The translations under genes and the position numbers were made by a program. DNA of 55,719 nt from NCBI RefSeq assembly GCF_900091955.1, contig NZ_FMDF01000205.1, positions 1 to 55,719 of the forward strand. The letters run 5' to 3'. Positions 52,872 to 55,719 of the stretch are shown here, in pieces. Below the pieces are notes generated by a model. The model was not told the origin of the DNA. It ran no database searches and saw only the letters and a program-made list of their open reading frames with translations. The DNA is from Streptomyces sp. Ncost-T10-10d. Its GTDB lineage: Bacteria > Actinomycetota > Actinomycetes > Streptomycetales > Streptomycetaceae. Position 1 is the stretch's first letter; each line of letters starts with the position of its first letter.

Positions 52872-53228
52872 TCAGGGGGTGCTCCGGCGGTAGGTCCACA
52901 TCTCGGCCATCCGACCGTCGAGAAGCCGGATCAGCCAGATGAGAGGGCTGTCGATGGTACCGGGGCGACTTTCGTGGCCGACGCCGCCGATGACGGACAG
53001 CAAATCGTCGGTACCAAGGATCGTCTCGATGTGGAAGCGGAGTCCTGGCCGTTCTGCATGGATATGTGTGACAGCGCGTTGAACGTCGGCGGGCCCGGTC
53101 ACCTCAGGGTGCGCGTGATCAGCCCAGTCCGGACTCAGCACTTCCGGAGCGATCGAGGTGTCACCCGTGTTCCACATGTGGAAGTACCGCTGCACAACGT
53201 AATGGGTGGGGTCCGTGTGCGCGTCCAT
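52872..53228 (-). CDS. SnoaL-like (NTF2-fold) protein
   Basis: A 118-residue protein with the SnoaL/ester cyclase pattern: VVQRYFHMWNTGDTSIAPEV, LSPDWADHAHPEVTGPADVQ, RPGLRFHIETILGTDDLLSV and GTIDSPLIWLIRLLDGRMAE. The NTF2-like cone fold binds small hydrophobic molecules; some members are polyketide cyclases, others are of unknown use. ATG 53228 has AAAGGAG upstream. It precedes the GNAT gene by 55 bases on the same strand, inside the inserted segment. No polyketide genes are nearby. Confidence 0.75.
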   Translation of the reverse strand: MDAHTDPTHYVVQRYFHMWNTGDTSIAPEVLSPDWADHAHPEVTGPADVQRAVTHIHAERPGLRFHIETILGTDDLLSVIGGVGHESRPGTIDSPLIWLIRLLDGRMAEMWTYRRSTP

Positions 53229-53327
53229 CGTGTTCTCCTTTGCTCCGGCGGGTGGCACCCTGCGAGATGAACCGTAAGATCGCGCAGCTCGCGTGTCTGC
53301 CCGTTCGGTCAAGACGCCGTTCTCGAA

Positions 53328-53468
53328 TCAGACGTCGAGGCAGATCAGCGGCACCAGATGGGCTCCCGTGATCGCGCCCCAGCGGACCTGCGCAGACTCG
53401 ACGAGCTTGAAGACCTTCGCCAGAACCACGGCCACGCTGCCGACCCACAGTGTCCGAGTGAGCGGCAT
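53328..53468 (-). pseudogene. IS256-type transposase C-terminal relic
   Basis: A minus frame reads VVLAKVFKLVESAQVRWGAI, then TGAHLVPLI, which resembles the FKLVESAQ.RWR...APHLV end of IS256-family transposases in Streptomyces. Only about 46 codons remain, with no DDE residues. The rest of the gap 53229-53563 shows nothing I can name. Confidence 0.45.
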
Positions 53469-53563
53469 CCACAAGTCACTGGTATTGATCAAGCTGCCCG
53501 CCGCGGACCGACTCCCCCCAGTCGCTCCGAAATGACTTCCCGGGAACTGCCACAGCCGGACGA

Positions 53564-54250
53564 CTATCCGACGAGGTTGAGGTTGTGCAGGCGGGCGACG
53601 CCAAGCGTGGCGTGATGAACGCCGTCGCCCTTGAGTCGACAGTCGCGGAGGATCTTCCAGGTCTTCATGCGGGCGAAGACGTGCTCGACGCGGGCGCGAA
53701 CCCGCTTGTGGGACTTGTTGTGGGCCTGCTTCCAGCTGGGCAACTCCTCGCCCTTGCGGCGCCGGTGGGGCATCACGAGCCCGGTGCCCGGATAGCCGCC
53801 GTCCGCGATGGCCATGGTCGTGCCGACGGCGGCCTTCGCGCCGGACTCCTCCCATGCCTTGCAGTCGTTGCGGTTGCCGGGCAGGGGCCGGCCGACCGCC
53901 ACGACGAGGTGGGTGTCGGCGTCGATGACGACCAGGTGGTTGGTGGAGTACCGGTAGTGCTTCGACTGCGCGGCGACGGTGTGCTCGCGAGTGGGCACCA
54001 GGGTGCCGTCCACGATGAGCACGGTGTCCTTGCCGAACCGTTTACGGGGCTGGAGCGCGAGCATTGGCCCGAGGTGGTCGGTGATCCGCTCGGCTGCGGA
54101 CTTTGAGACTCCGAAGGGCGGTGCGATCTGCCGCATTGTCAAGTTTGTGCGCCAGTAGGCCGTGACCAGCAGCGCCCGGTCTTCCAGCGGAAGGCTCCAC
54201 GGGGGGCCCTTGCGAACCGCGTCCGCGCCCTCACGCCGCAGCACGGTCAC
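53564..54250 (-). CDS. IS5-family-type DDE transposase
   Basis: A 228-residue protein from GTG 54250. A helix-turn-helix region (TNLTMRQIAPPFGVSKSAAE) precedes the DDE core: LIVDGTLVP (first Asp), MAIADGGYPGTGL (second Asp) and VRARVEHVFARMKTWKILRD (Glu). The family includes small Streptomyces IS5-type elements. The open frame continues upstream to about 54330 (GVGALLDSPVHRAEPAQFGK) without a good start, so the N-terminus may begin earlier or be clipped. All three catalytic acids are present, so activity is possible. Confidence 0.82.
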   Translation of the reverse strand: MTVLRREGADAVRKGPPWSLPLEDRALLVTAYWRTNLTMRQIAPPFGVSKSAAERITDHLGPMLALQPRKRFGKDTVLIVDGTLVPTREHTVAAQSKHYRYSTNHLVVIDADTHLVVAVGRPLPGNRNDCKAWEESGAKAAVGTTMAIADGGYPGTGLVMPHRRRKGEELPSWKQAHNKSHKRVRARVEHVFARMKTWKILRDCRLKGDGVHHATLGVARLHNLNLVG

Positions 54251-54383
54251 CAGCTTGCCGAACTGCGCGGGCTCAGCCCGGTGAACGGGGCTGTCCAGGA
54301 GGGCTCCGACGCCGTGAGTGCACCAGCCGCGCCGAGATCATTTCACCGTAACCAGTAGCTATGGGGCAGCCAGGGGTGCGGGC

Positions 54384-55010
54384 TCAGTTCGCTGTTGCCG
54401 TTCGAACCCCCAGGGCGACCAGCACTGCTCCCGCCAGACGACTCGTGCCACGTCGGAATCGAGGCGTGTCGATCGCCGCGTGCGCAGCGGCGACCACAGA
54501 CGTCCAGATCAGCAGCCACACCAGCACCATGGCCACATGGACAATCGCAAGCGTCGCGATCTGTGGCGCGATCGGGCGGCTCGACGTGAGGAACTGCGGT
54601 ACCAGGGTGAGATAGACCGACGCGGCCTTCGGGTTGAGGACGTTGGAACACAGCCCCTGGCCAAAGCCTCCGAGCCGAGCCCATGGCAAGCGCCATCGCC
54701 TCCGTGTCGTTGGTTCGACGCCTCGGCGCGTCGACCGCCACGTGGTCACGCCCAACCAGATGAGATAGATGCCGCCCACGAGCTTCACCACTGCCAACGC
54801 CTGAGCCGACGACATGACGAGGGCCGACAAGCCAATCGCGGCAAACGTTGCGTGCACCAAGAGCCCGCACGCTGAGCCAAACGCGGCACGCACACCGTCA
54901 AACCGCGATCCCGCGATCACCTGTTGCGTGACCAGCGTGAAGCTCGTGCCGGGAATCAATGTGAGGGGTGTGACTGCGACCACGAAGCCAAGTACCTGAT
55001 GCCACTGCAC
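54384..55010 (-). CDS. LysE/RhtB family exporter
   Basis: A 208-residue protein with about six membrane helices. It starts with the family signature LGFVVAVTPLTLIPGTSFTL (the P.....PG motif), continues with GSACGLLVHATFAAIGLSAL and VKLVGGIYLIWLGVTTWRST, and has GFGQGLCSNVLNPKAASVYL in the middle. It exports amino acids or related small molecules. ATG 55010 is the start. It lies at the right end of the inserted segment, 120 bases inside the right inverted end, and reads towards the transposase. Confidence 0.85.
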   Translation of the reverse strand: MQWHQVLGFVVAVTPLTLIPGTSFTLVTQQVIAGSRFDGVRAAFGSACGLLVHATFAAIGLSALVMSSAQALAVVKLVGGIYLIWLGVTTWRSTRRGVEPTTRRRWRLPWARLGGFGQGLCSNVLNPKAASVYLTLVPQFLTSSRPIAPQIATLAIVHVAMVLVWLLIWTSVVAAAHAAIDTPRFRRGTSRLAGAVLVALGVRTATAN

Positions 55011-55130
55011 GCAACGAGCCTACGCAACGAGCGTGCTCCAAGTCACCGATTCCCCGCCCTGCTCGGAGCAGGCCAGATCGGGACCAACCATGCCCCACAT
55101 CGACTCGGAGATCATTTACGGGACAGCCCT

Positions 55131-55243
55131 TCGGCGACGGCACCGTCAATCCCACCTGAAAGCTGGTGACCGTCCTTCCAGCGGGCAGTGCCATCCTGCG
55201 CATTGCGACGACGGGGCTGGGCAAGTCCGGCTTCGCGTACTGA
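55131..55243 (+). pseudogene. RCC1-repeat protein fragment, right part
   Basis: In the frame that continues the left fragment it reads GDGTVNPT, then an in-frame TGA, then KLVTVLPAGSAILRIATTGL and GKSGFAY before another stop. This is the continuation of an RCC1 repeat. The internal stop shows the gene was also decaying apart from the insertion. Confidence 0.55.
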
Positions 55244-55455
55244 TCCGAGCCGGTGGTTACGTCCTTGCCAACCCCCGCCCCCGCCCCCGCCCGGCGCGCG
55301 ACGCGCGGCAAGGACCCTGTCCAGTGCTCCCCCATCACTCCAATGACCTACGCACCCCGGGCTGTGCCAGTCGTTGGTGGTCTTCGGATTGACCAATCCC
55401 CCGTGGGCACGGCTCTCCGGGCTCAAGGGTTGCTCTGCGTACAGGAGTTACACGG
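55244..55455. other. Gap before the last gene
   Basis: Between the RCC1 relic and the gene at 55456 there is a CCCCGCCC-type repeat tract (about 55266-55290) and then the leader of the last gene with AGGAG at about 55442. No further gene was recognised. Confidence 0.35.
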
Positions 55456-55719
55456 ATGAATCTCAAGACGCTCCCCGCGGTCGCCGCCGTTCTGGCGCTG
55501 GCCGGTCTCACCGGTGCGTCCACGGCCGACGCGGTGCCCGGCACGGTCTCCGGCGACGGTGGCAACCGCATCGGCGTCCTGAAGGACAACGGCGATGCCT
55601 ACGTGAAGGCGGGCAGCCTCGGCGCGACGTGGGTCAAGGGAGCCGGGAGGTCAAGCAGGTGGCCCTGTCCGGCAACCGTATCGGTGTTCTCACGGGTGAC
55701 GGCGTCGCCTGGGTGAAGG
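55456..55719 (+). CDS. Secreted beta-propeller-type repeat protein, cut by window end and frameshifted
   Basis: The start MNLKTLPAVAAVLALAGLTG is a Sec signal peptide with likely cleavage after ADA; AGGAG lies about 10 bases upstream of ATG 55456. The mature part begins a repeat NRIGVLKDNGDAYVKAGSLG. A second unit, QVALSGNRIGVLTGDGVAWV, follows one frame over. The shift falls between 55636 and 55648 (GGGTCAAGGGAGCCGGGAGG). In the first frame translation would end soon after with an unrelated tail. The gene continues beyond the window. Repeats like this occur in secreted sugar-binding propellers. Confidence 0.6.

Larger units (their letters stand above)
52157..55130. mobile_element. Inserted segment of 2,974 bp with near-identical inverted ends and 2-bp target repeat
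   Basis: The left end reads AGGCTTGTCCCGTAATGATC and on through TCCGA; the right end, on the other strand, reads AGGGCTGTCCCGTAAATGAT and on through CTCCGA. The two ~25-base ends differ by two single-base gaps. The flanks are CAGC-TC on the left and TC-GGCGAC on the right. Removing the segment and one TC restores an RCC1 frame (QL-GDGTVNP). It carries GNAT, SnoaL-like, IS256-like relic, IS5-type transposase and LysE genes. A third, diverged end-like sequence (GAGATCATTTCACCGTAACC, about 54333-54352) suggests nested or staged insertion. Confidence 0.65.

Noticed and set aside
53515..54358. Exact IS boundaries around the IS5-type transposase
   Set aside because: GAAATGA is shared by sequences near both sides, but the match is too short to define terminal repeats.

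Overview
This is a stretch of high-GC actinobacterial chromosome, almost certainly from a Streptomyces. The evidence is strong G/C bias at third codon positions, frequent GTG (and some TTG) starts, the aerial-mycelium regulator gene whiI, actinobacterial HemQ, and many hairpin terminators without a U-run. From memory, the order dxs / permease / LCP protein / fadB-fadA / rnd / whiI / hemE / protoporphyrinogen oxidase / hemQ / murC / msrB resembles the SCO6013-SCO6061 part of the S. coelicolor core. I could not check this.

Layout. 1-4.4 kb: 3' end of selB, dxs (isoprenoid precursor synthesis) and an amino-acid permease. 4.4-14.5 kb: a cell-envelope block. It holds an LCP ligase-type protein, a beta-propeller protein, and a leftward group of glycosyltransferase, fused IspD-like/SDR enzyme (Bcs1-like CDP-ribitol synthase) and TagF-like polymerase, with a Tat-exported TagC-like protein upstream. 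Together they look like a wall teichoic acid (probably polyribitol-phosphate) locus. 14.6-18.1 kb: beta-oxidation pair fadB/fadA. 18.4-21.4 kb: RNase D, the developmental response regulator WhiI (with a good sigma-WhiG promoter candidate) and a DUF3000 protein. 21.4-27.3 kb: haem genes hemE, cgoX and hemQ of the coproporphyrin-dependent route, interleaved with a CoA-disulfide-reductase-like flavoprotein and a DUF4349 lipoprotein.

27.6-31.9 kb: DoxX protein, then the most interesting block. This is a leftward operon of a DUF692 multinuclear-iron-oxygenase-type enzyme with a RiPP-partner-like C-terminal domain, a TIGR04222 membrane protein ending in a Gly/Ser/Cys tail with eight cysteines, and a second TIGR04222 protein without the tail. 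I infer that the enzyme modifies the Cys tail. 32.3-43.5 kb: housekeeping and conserved genes (PTH2-type hydrolase, AIM24 protein, ABC pair, zinc-finger miniprotein, polysaccharide deacetylase, PhoX, OsmC, ZapE, RibD-like reductase, murC, msrB).

44-47.6 kb: an oxidoreductase / CMD pair converging on a Tat-exported cholesterol oxidase whose leader carries a perfect KstR-type palindrome. 47.7-55.7 kb: accessory, decayed DNA. It contains an orphan GAP1 protein with a relic of an upstream partner, a flanking direct repeat, and an RCC1-repeat gene split by a ~3 kb insertion. The insertion has near-identical ends and an apparent 2-bp target duplication; it carries GNAT, SnoaL-like, transposase and LysE genes. 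At the window edge is a secreted repeat protein with a frameshift.

Three otherwise good genes (rnd, the DUF692 gene, the last gene) each appear to be off by one base. In the first two the break lies in a G/C run, so sequencing error must be considered as well as real mutation. I saw no rRNA, tRNA or CRISPR array.
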